Positions 16,401 to 23,851 of a stretch of 47,460 nucleotides of DNA are shown here, piece by piece. The notes under the pieces were generated by a model, which was given only the letters and a program-made list of their open reading frames with translations, made no database searches and was not told where the DNA came from. The position numbers and the translations under genes are program-made. Positions within the stretch are counted from its first letter, which is position 1, and each line of letters begins with the position of its first letter. Origin of the DNA: a virus; IMG/VR virus record IMGVR_UViG_3300022074_000081, positions 1 through 47,460 of that record; one strand, given 5' to 3'.

Positions 16401-17213
16401 TGTTGCACCCCCTACTACTATACTACCTATATCAGTAACAAGGTCTTCATACTTGTTTTGAGGGGCTAATACTGCCATGTTTTGTTTTACATAGTCTGTA
16501 TCGGGATCATTAAACCCATACATTTCTAAAAGGTCTTCTCCAAACTGGGCAGTTTCTCTAAGAAACTTTTTTCCACTACCTTCAACAAAGTCAAGTGTTG
16601 CCCCTAACCCTGTTCTTTCTTGGTTATCGTCTAAACTACTTACTGCAAAGGGATTTAAAGAAAATCCACCACTAGGCCTATTAACAGCATATTTAACATT
16701 AGCGTTTGCTTCTAATTGATTTATTTTATCTTGGTCATTATCAGCTACAGCCTTTAAATACTTGTCGGATTCTTGTATTTCTTTTAATTTAGTTTGGTCA
16801 ACAACAGTTACGAATCTACCCCCTGTCAGGCTTCTTATCCCTGTTTCTTTTTCTCCTGTTCCAGAATACACTTGTTGATTAAAAGCATTAATTCCTTCTT
16901 CTATAAGATCTTGCCTTTCTTCTTGGGTAGTTGCATTTTGATATGCGTCTGAAGCAACTATTTGTTGTAGAGGTATATTACCAGGATATTTAGCTCTGAC
17001 ATCTTCTATAGTTGTTTCCATAGTAATGTCTTCAAAAGGATTAACCATATATGAAGGGTTAGCATCTTGAGCAGCTCTGTTTTTTAAATCTAATAGAAAA
17101 TCTAAGTTGTCCTTAGAAAAAGCACCCTCATCTTTTTTTTCTTCTTCTTCAACCTTTGGTTTTAAAGTATCTAAAAAATCTAGTTGGTCTTTACTTAATG
17201 TTGTATCTGCCAT
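13485..17213 (-). CDS. Giant virion protein, probable internal/ejection protein
   Basis: 1242 aa, the second largest gene. The sequence is Ala/Glu/Lys/Asp-rich and nearly all helical, like internal-core proteins that podoviruses eject ahead of their DNA (T7 gp15/gp16). I see no lysozyme/transglycosylase motif. The N-terminus carries a duplicated short motif, SKDQLDFLDTLK (7-18) and SKDNLDFLLDLK (33-44), which may be a docking peptide. A Gly/Ala-rich hydrophobic stretch (GSIVVGGATGAGIV, about 260-275) could insert in a membrane. It is the last large gene of the late arm, after the 767-aa and 187-aa proteins. The role is inferred from size, composition and order. Confidence 0.7.
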   Translation of the reverse strand: MADTTLSKDQLDFLDTLKPKVEEEEKKDEGAFSKDNLDFLLDLKNRAAQDANPSYMVNPFEDITMETTIEDVRAKYPGNIPLQQIVASDAYQNATTQEERQDLIEEGINAFNQQVYSGTGEKETGIRSLTGGRFVTVVDQTKLKEIQESDKYLKAVADNDQDKINQLEANANVKYAVNRPSGGFSLNPFAVSSLDDNQERTGLGATLDFVEGSGKKFLRETAQFGEDLLEMYGFNDPDTDYVKQNMAVLAPQNKYEDLVTDIGSIVVGGATGAGIVTKLTKIPGITSSVANGFAKSWDKLRKTAKNPEELYNASKKWEAGIRAYLVMRGANTGAAVATPDEIETLFGDEVLESFGVDPKDNQTLSHFIDNEIFTAGLKAFGILGKYTLGSKGLNVPQKAAGWVKGLKAPTEKEAAFIVMKSINQGLDDAPLEEVAYHMSILSRVIANNENFAITMFGNAEKQVGLDTAMAISQGAKEYAEQAYAHFKKLMPEDEFQAFILQKQEDIIKGINSVKSGFLNNPSVKSGSTNINQSVDNIIAETAEDIAPGTKVSDDILGEAQKVADDVTENAAAKEMAELGLDTANAEARAVQDKNKIILMLNEAVENNSLGTSIAERTALNDLSGEVLYNGWKDSYTNYNKLFQAIPDGITFDVGDFISTVNKNFKTVDDLDIITQTATKADPVADMLKAFKPQAVLDDAGEVVMKDGKAVMETAEEVIERISKGDIDLKRLYTEIRPALSGSITTLKDAGNPAYKKLINIKTYIDNLAAQSGDDSFDAAMTAYKNHEGIYGNTVQLNTWEQSAKQVVDSVDEVTGTLKVPTAMGTPKGWANMVETGAKMQNSSFESLTPEIVNSWIKAVGQGSVDEVSPQYVKHLVGLAINAIGKTTQAGDAVGSQNIINAIQDYVVVLEKMGTDEALDAVKLFKTTVDDIKAVESGVITSNDLLANTAKDSKKLLDEAKEETISKFIENLTGKAPVVKAPGEVKAELASIFNSKTAITDIKNLMSRVDEAGDPLLKEALQAQYLRHIRDKIFTNKGIDLNVNTQGNVGRVNEASPAQLNKMLSQDDMSFAILDELFKKGTDDEIIAQGVKNLVVLQSLAINPQAVRPLTMGSSTISEAEMMKGVNQLITWTLGILNPTATKARSIASGVVSEASAKNAEAAEALLVSFLVNPAFARNALDQAVNNSAKFDKKSFLEMLTTYNMRGVFTEYKDTGSEAEQMDAIMNIKANQEMPGVSGGPVQ

Positions 17214-17218
17214 AGTTA

Positions 17219-19522
17219 TTAGTATCCTATTACTGTTTCATCACTTAAAACTCTAAAATTAGGACTATTTAGATATTTGTCATCTACTTTAAATCCTCGT
17301 TCTCTAAGTTGTTCAATAAGGCCTTCATTAAGAATTACACCAGGCATATCGGTACTTATTGTAACTCCTTCAGGTAGTTCTATTTTTTCTCCAGCAGCAG
17401 TTACAGGATTATTTTTTATCCACTCATCCACAGGAGTTTGAGACCAAGTATAGGCATCTCCCCAGCCACCATCTTGAGCGTCATCTCCAACGCTTTTAAG
17501 GTTAACTTTTCCACCTAGTTCTACATACTCTTGAACATTACCATCTGATCCCCATTGTCTAATGTTTTCATTTAATTCATTAACAGATTGTCCTACGATC
17601 ATCTTTAGGTTTTTAGAGAAGGTATCATAGTCTTTAGCTCCAGATATAGAATCAAAAGTTAATTTTAAATCTTTGTCTGATAAGCCTTGACCATAGTTCC
17701 CATCTATTCTTGCAGAAGCATAGGCGAACTTAATCATTCTCATTTGGAATAATCTATGGGTTTTAGCTTCTTCTGATAATTGTCCTATACCACCATATTG
17801 ACTTGTGTAATAGCTATCTAGTTCTGTTAAAGCCTGTGTTTCCGATATTCTCTTACCTTCTCCATATCTGTCTGTAACTAACCCTATTACTGAGCTAATA
17901 TCTTTACCTAATTCTTCTACAAATGTTCCTACTGCATCTCCTGCTAATAATACCCCTGGTTGTTTCCTAACCATCTCGTCTATTTCATAGGCACTTCTTA
18001 AAGCAGTACCAACACTACCCCTACCATCTATTACTGTCTTAGATAGATTTTTAGATTGAATATTTGACCAAAGATCTCTTCGTTCTTCAGCAAACTCATC
18101 CCCTTCTGCATTATCAATAGAGCTATGCCCATGAGGTAAGTAAACAGAACTATTATTTGCACCATAGATAGGATTAGGCATCTTATAGACATTAACTCTC
18201 TGCCCAGCTTGTTCTGCGTATTCAGGATAAGCTTCAATAAAGTTTTCATCTACAAATACTGAGGTGGATAAACCAGACCTTCTTTTAAAAGTAGGCTCTG
18301 CTCCATCTTCCCCTGGTATTTTTATTCTTAATTGGTATGAAACTAAATTCTTATCATTCTTACCTGATGATGAGCTATTATCATCCCCTAGAATATCTAA
18401 GTTACCTTTTCTCATAGGCAAGATGATGTCTAACATAAACCTATTATTAGCTACAGTTTTCTCATCAAAATTATCTGGGTTTTCTAGAATCTTTTGCTCT
18501 AGTAATTCTTCACGATTTAACTCAGCAAGATATGTACCTTTGGAGTAGTTCTTACCACTTGTAATAGCTTTGTACTCTCCTTCAGCTTGAGTTAGCCATT
18601 GAGCTTTACCTAGATTATCTAATTGTTGGAAGTTCTCATTATCTTGTAGCTCTAGCCTATAGTAATCCCAACCATTAAGTTCATCTTCTTTATCTACTTT
18701 AAGATTAAACTCAGCTCTGCCTTCTCCATCAATCCTGACATAATCAGTTGGAAGGAAGCCTTTAGATATTTTTTCTCTTTCTTCAGAAGAGACCCCGGTA
18801 AGTTCATCTACTCGGTTACTAATCCTAGATGCTCTACGATCAGATTGCCTTTTTCTCATGTTTCCTAAGAATCCTAGATCGTTTGATTCATCCTTTTCTT
18901 CTTTTTTAAATTCAGTATCCCCAGATTCATCTGTTATATTAGCATTAAACCCTTTATCTCCAGATTCATCTTTTACTTCTGCATCATTATCAAAAGTATT
19001 TGTATCTATGTTTAAAGTACCTGCCCCACCATTTATTTCAGGTTCTTTGAGATCAACCTTTTCATCAACTTCATTAAGAGCTGTATTAGCAGAATTTATT
19101 AGTTCGTCTGTTTGATCGTTTATATCTTTAACTTCAGTAGAGTCTTTTGTTTCAGTTTTTACTTCAGTAGAGTCTTTTGTTTCTGTCTGCTGTATTTCTT
19201 TATAAATCCTGTCTTGCATCAAGTCTAAAGTCTTATCTATGCTATACCCAGCTCTTAGGAGTTCTACAGCATCAGTAGTTCTAGCTCTTTTATCAATATC
19301 AGCAGCCTTTGGATATAGCTGCTCAATCATAGCTTCAGCTTGTTTTATTTTTTCTTCGTCTTCTCTATTTTGTTCAAAGAAACTTTTTCTATTTTCTTCA
19401 TAACGAGCAGCAGCTACAGCAGCAGCATCCCCTTCTTCTTTTGCCCACTTATCTAAATTTTTAGCCATGCCTTCAGCAAAGCCTTTAGCAAAACCACCAC
19501 CAAATCCCATTACTTTTGACAT
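17219..19522 (-). CDS. Large virion protein, probable internal/ejection protein
   Basis: 767 aa. It starts with a Gly-rich amphipathic segment (MGFGGGFAKGFAEGMAKNL) that could associate with membrane or capsid, then a long charged helix. Residues about 110-225 are low-complexity and acidic, with a tandem 10-residue repeat (ETKDSTEVKT) and three spaced DESGD/DESND motifs. The C-terminal half looks globular. Its ATG is 1 nt into the stop of the preceding gene and it ends 5 nt before the 1242-aa gene, as expected for a pair of core proteins made together. No enzymatic motif is seen. Confidence 0.65.
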   Translation of the reverse strand: MSKVMGFGGGFAKGFAEGMAKNLDKWAKEEGDAAAVAAARYEENRKSFFEQNREDEEKIKQAEAMIEQLYPKAADIDKRARTTDAVELLRAGYSIDKTLDLMQDRIYKEIQQTETKDSTEVKTETKDSTEVKDINDQTDELINSANTALNEVDEKVDLKEPEINGGAGTLNIDTNTFDNDAEVKDESGDKGFNANITDESGDTEFKKEEKDESNDLGFLGNMRKRQSDRRASRISNRVDELTGVSSEEREKISKGFLPTDYVRIDGEGRAEFNLKVDKEDELNGWDYYRLELQDNENFQQLDNLGKAQWLTQAEGEYKAITSGKNYSKGTYLAELNREELLEQKILENPDNFDEKTVANNRFMLDIILPMRKGNLDILGDDNSSSSGKNDKNLVSYQLRIKIPGEDGAEPTFKRRSGLSTSVFVDENFIEAYPEYAEQAGQRVNVYKMPNPIYGANNSSVYLPHGHSSIDNAEGDEFAEERRDLWSNIQSKNLSKTVIDGRGSVGTALRSAYEIDEMVRKQPGVLLAGDAVGTFVEELGKDISSVIGLVTDRYGEGKRISETQALTELDSYYTSQYGGIGQLSEEAKTHRLFQMRMIKFAYASARIDGNYGQGLSDKDLKLTFDSISGAKDYDTFSKNLKMIVGQSVNELNENIRQWGSDGNVQEYVELGGKVNLKSVGDDAQDGGWGDAYTWSQTPVDEWIKNNPVTAAGEKIELPEGVTISTDMPGVILNEGLIEQLRERGFKVDDKYLNSPNFRVLSDETVIGY
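19131..19183. repeat. Tandem 30-bp repeat inside the 767-aa gene
   Basis: Unit beginning ACTTCAGTAGAGTCTTTTG at 19131-19160, repeated from 19161 with 23 identical bases. It encodes the repeated ETKDSTEVKT peptide and looks like a recent in-frame slippage duplication. Confidence 0.85.
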
Positions 19523-20085
19523 TATTCTTCTTCCTCTATGATTTCTTCTTCATCTTCTATAACATCAGTTTGACCTAACATCATTTCTTGTTCTAGTTGA
19601 GAAGGTGCTCCCATTAATCCCATTTCAGGATTAAGTATTTCATTTATATCTTCTGAAACTACTTCTGCTTCTTCTTCGTCTATTTCAGAATTATCCATTA
19701 CTTGTGTTAAATAAGCCGGGGTTACAGGTTGTGGTGTATTGTCTTTACCCATTGTGTATTCAATGTCATACATCTTAGCCATGATTTCTAAAAAACGAGC
19801 TATAGGCCCAGATATTAAAATAGCTAAATCTATTGGGAACTTACCCCTACTAATCTGAGAAGTTAAAAATATATCTACTACAGTAGGCAAACTTACATTT
19901 ACGCTTAATAGAGACATAATAGAATGACTAGCTTCAGCAGTACTAAGTTGTTCTAACGAGTAATCTATTGCTTCATCATAGTTAATAATATCTGCTGGTC
20001 TATGCCAGGGATAGTTTTTAACATCTGAAGTATAATTTTCTCCTGGTATTGGAGCATCAAAAGATTTTGTAGGTATCTGTGCCAT
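19522..20085 (-). CDS. Hypothetical structural protein with acidic tail
   Basis: 187 aa. The N-terminus is Pro/Asp-rich (SFDAPIPGENYTSD, YPWHRPADI), followed by two hydrophobic helices around residues 55-100 (IMSLLSVNVSLPTVVDIF; LAILISGPIARFLEIM), then a Met/Glu-rich end closing with EDEEEIIEEEE. It is transcribed with the large internal proteins and overlaps the start of the 767-aa gene by one base. Related marine phages carry similar proteins labelled structural, but I cannot assign a function. Confidence 0.65.
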   Translation of the reverse strand: MAQIPTKSFDAPIPGENYTSDVKNYPWHRPADIINYDEAIDYSLEQLSTAEASHSIMSLLSVNVSLPTVVDIFLTSQISRGKFPIDLAILISGPIARFLEIMAKMYDIEYTMGKDNTPQPVTPAYLTQVMDNSEIDEEEAEVVSEDINEILNPEMGLMGAPSQLEQEMMLGQTDVIEDEEEIIEEEE

Positions 20086-20090
20086 AATTA

Positions 20091-20456
20091 TTATCTTCTC
20101 CTTGGTGGATCTTGAGTTACAAATTTAGACCTATCTGTATTTGCAGCAGCGTTGGCATAAGCATCTCCTATACCCGAACTAATACTTGCTAATGCTTCTG
20201 CTCCAGCAACAGCCATAGTAAGACCCCCACCAGCCATTTTTTTAGGTTTCTTTTTTCCTTTAGTCTTTTTAGCTTCTTTTTTATCTTCTTTTTCTTTTTG
20301 TTCTAGAAGTTCTTTTTCTAACTCATCAAAATATTCAGGGGTGTATTTTAATTCGCCCCCTTCTTCTTCTAATAAGGCTTTAGTTTGTTCAGGCATTTTG
20401 CCTTTTCTAAAAGACTTAATTGATTGTCTTATTATATCTTCAAAAGTATCGGCCAT
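20091..20456 (-). CDS. Hypothetical protein, Lys/Glu-rich with Gly/Ala C-terminus
   Basis: 121 aa. The first two thirds are highly charged (KELLEQKEKEDKKEAKKTKGKKK); the end is Gly/Ala-rich and mildly hydrophobic (MAGGGLTMAVAGAEALASI) with a basic tail. The combination could tether nucleic acid to a membrane or core complex, but nothing is recognised. It sits 1 nt after the S74-containing gene and 5 nt before the next gene. Confidence 0.65.
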   Translation of the reverse strand: MADTFEDIIRQSIKSFRKGKMPEQTKALLEEEGGELKYTPEYFDELEKELLEQKEKEDKKEAKKTKGKKKPKKMAGGGLTMAVAGAEALASISSGIGDAYANAAANTDRSKFVTQDPPRRR

Positions 20457-20457
20457 T

Positions 20458-22311
20458 TTAACTTAACCCCTTATAGTTTATTGCGTAGTAACCTTCATCT
20501 GTTTCTACTACTGACATTGGATCAGTTTCATTTACTTCTTGAGCCAAGACTCCAAATGGTACTTGTGAATCTATACCTAGCTCTTTAGCTTTTTCATTCC
20601 AATCCCAACGATATAAGGTGTGTCCATCTGAAGATTTACCAACCTCTCTAATATTTTCTTTTAATCTTTCATCCGAGAATATAAATGGTAAGGCAGCAGC
20701 AGCTAATGTACCTAGTCCTTCTCCTATAGCCCCTTGTGATTGTTTTCTAGCTGAATACTTCTGCCATTCTAGTTCCATCTTAGCCAAAGCAATTTTATTT
20801 TCTCTATCTAATTCGTTTTCACTAGACTTCCAAGAATAATCTAAAAGAGAGTCTGCTCTATCCCATATTCTATTTAATTGTTCTGTAGATAGGTTAAACA
20901 TATTTTGAACATCTCTAGCATTAGCTTCAAAGAGTTGATCGTTTTCTTGTAGAGTAATTGACTGTCTCCATTTAGTATTGGCTAAGTCAATATTGTATTG
21001 CATATCTTTGTAGAATTGCTCTCTTCCATTTTCTAATTGAGAGTTAAACTGATTAATAGCATTAGCTTCACTTACATTAAATTGTTCCATACCATTAAGC
21101 TGTTCAGTATTAAACATATTAATACTAGCTGATAAATTATCATAGAACTTAGCAAAGTCGTTCTGATTTTCAGCAGTAAACATTCTTTGAGTATTAATTA
21201 CTTTCTGATCTTCTAATATTGATTGGACTCTGTTTTGATTATTAATTACATTAGCTTGTTGTTCATTATCCAAGTTAGCTAAATCCATAGTCATAAAGTT
21301 TTTAGAGTTTACGACAGCAGCAGTTTCCCTGGCATCTAAATTAGCTAGTTCCATTTTAGAAATAATGTTTGCTGTGTTAATTATTGATTCTTGTTTGTTA
21401 TCTAGGTTTTCTAAAGTAACAGTTTGATAAAATTTAGCGTCTTGTTGAGCTATAGGTAAGGATGCTTCCATGATTGCTTGAGCCATAGCTGCTGTTCCAG
21501 CAGTTCCTGTCATTCCTTTAAAAGCCATCATACGAGATACAGCCCTGGCACTACTAGCAGCCCAGGTAGGTATTTTAGGGTTGCCATTAGCATCTACAAA
21601 TTCTTTTGACAGAATATCCATCTGTCCTTTAACTGTAGCCTTAGAGTCAGTATAATTACCTTCTCCTAATTGTTCGGCTAACATTTTTCCTGCAATGGTA
21701 GAAGTATCAATTACTTTAGATATATTCTGAGTAGCAAACCCACTTACTCTTGATTCTACATCATCTACATCAACTACAATGCCATCAGCATCTACTGTAG
21801 CTGCATCACTAACTTCTCCTGTAGCAGCATCCATGTCTTGAGCAGCTACTCTATCAGCAGCAGTCTCAGCAGTATAAGTTCTAGCGTCTTCTTCTGTTAC
21901 TCCTGTAGCTTGGTTAACTACTCCTGTCTGTGCTGTAACAGATAAAGCATCAGCATCCATACTAAATTTAGGGTCTGAGCCATCTATGTTTGTTCCTACA
22001 GTATTAGGATCTACTCCTTCTACTTTATCAGCAAGAGTCATATCTCCTTGCATAAAAGAACCAGGATCGCCTACAAGCTCTCCTGCTAATCTAGTTGGGT
22101 CTATCCCTGATTGTCCTACAGTTTGATTTCCTGTAACTACAGCCGGGGCAATCGTTGTTGTAGCCCCAGGTAAAGCATCTGCGTTACCCACTACTGCATC
22201 ACTATTAGGATTTCCTGTATTTGTTTGGGTTTGAGCTTGTCCAGCCTGAACTTCCTGTTCTTCAACAGGCTCATTCATTTTTACAGGATTTTGTTGTTGT
22301 TGCTCTGCCAT
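20458..22311 (-). CDS. Virion protein with C-terminal S74 chaperone-like domain
   Basis: 617 aa. The first 200 residues are Ala/Thr/Asp-rich and look disordered. Residues about 270-480 are long helices with recurring Asn-Leu-Asp-Asn-Lys/Glu-Gln and QFN-type repeats, as in elongated coiled-coil fibres. The last 73 residues match the intramolecular chaperone (peptidase S74) start: FSDERLKENI with the Ser546/Lys551 dyad, then YRWDWN and GVLAQEV. S74 domains trimerise fibres and then cut themselves off. The domain here is short, missing the long C-terminal helices, which is seen in other marine phages. Position after the lysis genes and before the internal proteins is unusual for a receptor fibre. 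Confidence 0.75.
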   Translation of the reverse strand: MAEQQQQNPVKMNEPVEEQEVQAGQAQTQTNTGNPNSDAVVGNADALPGATTTIAPAVVTGNQTVGQSGIDPTRLAGELVGDPGSFMQGDMTLADKVEGVDPNTVGTNIDGSDPKFSMDADALSVTAQTGVVNQATGVTEEDARTYTAETAADRVAAQDMDAATGEVSDAATVDADGIVVDVDDVESRVSGFATQNISKVIDTSTIAGKMLAEQLGEGNYTDSKATVKGQMDILSKEFVDANGNPKIPTWAASSARAVSRMMAFKGMTGTAGTAAMAQAIMEASLPIAQQDAKFYQTVTLENLDNKQESIINTANIISKMELANLDARETAAVVNSKNFMTMDLANLDNEQQANVINNQNRVQSILEDQKVINTQRMFTAENQNDFAKFYDNLSASINMFNTEQLNGMEQFNVSEANAINQFNSQLENGREQFYKDMQYNIDLANTKWRQSITLQENDQLFEANARDVQNMFNLSTEQLNRIWDRADSLLDYSWKSSENELDRENKIALAKMELEWQKYSARKQSQGAIGEGLGTLAAAALPFIFSDERLKENIREVGKSSDGHTLYRWDWNEKAKELGIDSQVPFGVLAQEVNETDPMSVVETDEGYYAINYKGLS

Positions 22312-22316
22312 AGTTT

Positions 22317-22610
22317 TTAATTTCCATACATTTGTTCATGAAGCCGATCTAATTCTTTTTCTAAATAATTAATCTTCTCATTTTGTGATACATCAAGTGG
22401 TAATATTCCCCCTGACTCCCAATCTCTTGTCCATGTCTGAACTTCTTTTAAATCATCTTTCATTAACGCAACTTGGTTTTCTAATTGCGTAATCTCTGCT
22501 GTTAAAGTTACATAAGTGTAAATTACAGCCCCAATAGCACATATTATTTGAGCTAAATAGCTTAGACTAACTGTTAAATTGGATTGTTCATTTAATACTT
22601 CTTTTACCAT
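22317..22610 (-). CDS. Small membrane-anchored coiled-coil protein (possible lysis accessory)
   Basis: 97 aa. One membrane segment near the N-terminus (IICAIGAVIYTYVTL, about 22-38) is followed by a heptad-like helix (EITQLENQVALMKDDLKEV) and a second charged helix at the end. This signal-anchor plus coiled-coil form resembles i-spanins or lysis regulators. It is directly after the holin, with a one-base overlap. Lysis-related role inferred; no o-spanin lipoprotein was found next to it. Confidence 0.65.
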   Translation of the reverse strand: MVKEVLNEQSNLTVSLSYLAQIICAIGAVIYTYVTLTAEITQLENQVALMKDDLKEVQTWTRDWESGGILPLDVSQNEKINYLEKELDRLHEQMYGN

Positions 22611-22993
22611 TATTTACCATGAACATTCTTTGTTTTCTCATAGCTACGCAAACCACTCATTCCGAGCATAGCCATTAGGATTGTAGATAATTGAGAAAAC
22701 TCAAAGTCTGGAAGATCTACTTGAACTCCAAACGCTGTAAGAATAGTGTGAAGAAGTGGGTGTAGGATAAAGTGGTATGCCATTGCCACGCCACAAGTCC
22801 AACCCACGAAGGGTCTCCATGAATTTTGAAACCAATTAGTAGACTTAGCATCTTCTTTTAATATTTCTATCTGGGCTAAATTAGCCTGATGAAATAAAGT
22901 CTGTAGCTCATGATCTAGTTTAGCTTGTAAGTCTTTATCTTTTACAAACTTTCCTACAATGTCGCTTACAGGTGCTATCAGTTTTTCAATCAT
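22610..22993 (-). CDS. Holin, GTA-type 3TM family
   Basis: 127 aa. The signature stretch NWFQNSWRPFVGWTCGVA, the hydrophobic run through HPLLHTILTAFGV, then a final membrane helix LSTILMAMLGMSGLRSYEK are typical of the holin family first described for gene-transfer-agent release (WRP...G...R-x-x-EK). A basic/polar tail follows. It would form the inner-membrane lesion that lets the endolysin out. Its start overlaps the endolysin stop by 4 nt, and it sits within a four-gene lysis cassette (23847 down to 22317). Confidence 0.85.
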   Translation of the reverse strand: MIEKLIAPVSDIVGKFVKDKDLQAKLDHELQTLFHQANLAQIEILKEDAKSTNWFQNSWRPFVGWTCGVAMAYHFILHPLLHTILTAFGVQVDLPDFEFSQLSTILMAMLGMSGLRSYEKTKNVHGK

Positions 22994-23553
22994 TTTTTAA
23001 ACCATCTCCCAAATAAACTTTCTTTCTTTTCTTCTTCTATCTTCTGTGGCATTGGTTCGCCATCTTTCTCAGAAGCAAGAGGAGTACCCATACTAAATAG
23101 TGCAGCTTCTGCTGCTCTCCTTCTTGTTAGTCCAGGAAGGGCAGTTAGCACTCCATCTACTCTAGCTTTATTCCATCTCATTAACTGAGCAGGAACTTCG
23201 TCATACTCGCCTTTATTTAACTTTTTAAGAAGTGTACTTTTTTTAAAGTTGCCACCACCTAGATTAAATATAAAGCAACTAAGAGCATCAAACTGTGCTT
23301 GGTTAATAGGTACTTCTACAAGTGCGTTAATGTACTGTCCTACTTCTCTTAGATCTTCTAATAAGTATTCTTCACATTGATCTATAGTAGCTCTCATACC
23401 TGACCTTACTCCCTGAGTATGGCCCCAACCTAAAGTCCAACGACCTGCTACACATCTATAAGCTCTGACATCGCCCTCTACTGTTTGTTTATGTAGCCCT
23501 TCAAACTGCTTAATTAAATTAATGCCTGAAGGAGAAATTTTAAGATTCTCCAT
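22990..23553 (-). CDS. Endolysin, GH24 lysozyme
   Basis: 187-aa muramidase cutting peptidoglycan at lysis. AAGGAG lies upstream of the ATG. The catalytic triad can be placed as Glu18 (KQFEG), Cys34 and Thr40 in AYRCVAGRWTLGWGHT; Cys in place of the second-position Asp is known from P21/P22-like endolysins. Spacing Cys34-Thr40 equals that of the family, while Glu18-Cys34 is longer by about 7 residues. The usual QFDAL...FN-x-G (SCFIFNLGGGNF) and GLTRRRAAEAALF motifs are present. No N-terminal signal-anchor is seen, so it should depend on the adjacent holin. Confidence 0.95.
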   Translation of the reverse strand: MENLKISPSGINLIKQFEGLHKQTVEGDVRAYRCVAGRWTLGWGHTQGVRSGMRATIDQCEEYLLEDLREVGQYINALVEVPINQAQFDALSCFIFNLGGGNFKKSTLLKKLNKGEYDEVPAQLMRWNKARVDGVLTALPGLTRRRAAEAALFSMGTPLASEKDGEPMPQKIEEEKKESLFGRWFKK

Positions 23554-23571
23554 AAAATAAACTCCTTAATA

Positions 23572-23847
23572 TTATGTTCTAAAAATCCAAAATAAAGTTC
23601 CGACTAATCCTGTTAGAACTACCCAAAACAATCTCTCTCCGAACATAACAGCACTCTTATTTGTTCGTACTTCTGATTTTAAATCATCTACCCTGGATTC
23701 AAGTTTTATTTGTCTTGTTTCCCAGCTATCCATACGATTAAATAAAGTAACCAATCGTTCTTCCATTCTTGCTAGTTGAACTACTGCTTCTGCTAGTTTA
23801 TCGAGTTTTAACTCAATTCGATGAAGTCTATTTTCTCCTTCTGCCAT
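23572..23847 (-). CDS. Coiled-coil protein with C-terminal membrane anchor
   Basis: 91 aa. Residues 5-62 are a continuous charged coiled coil (LHRIELKLDKLAEAVVQL...); residues about 68-88 form a tail anchor (ERLFWVVLTGLVGTLFWIF). Similar small tail-anchored coiled-coil proteins accompany endolysins in many phages. It heads the lysis cassette, 18 nt before the endolysin. Function inferred only from place. Confidence 0.7.
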   Translation of the reverse strand: MAEGENRLHRIELKLDKLAEAVVQLARMEERLVTLFNRMDSWETRQIKLESRVDDLKSEVRTNKSAVMFGERLFWVVLTGLVGTLFWIFRT

Positions 23848-23851
23848 GTCT

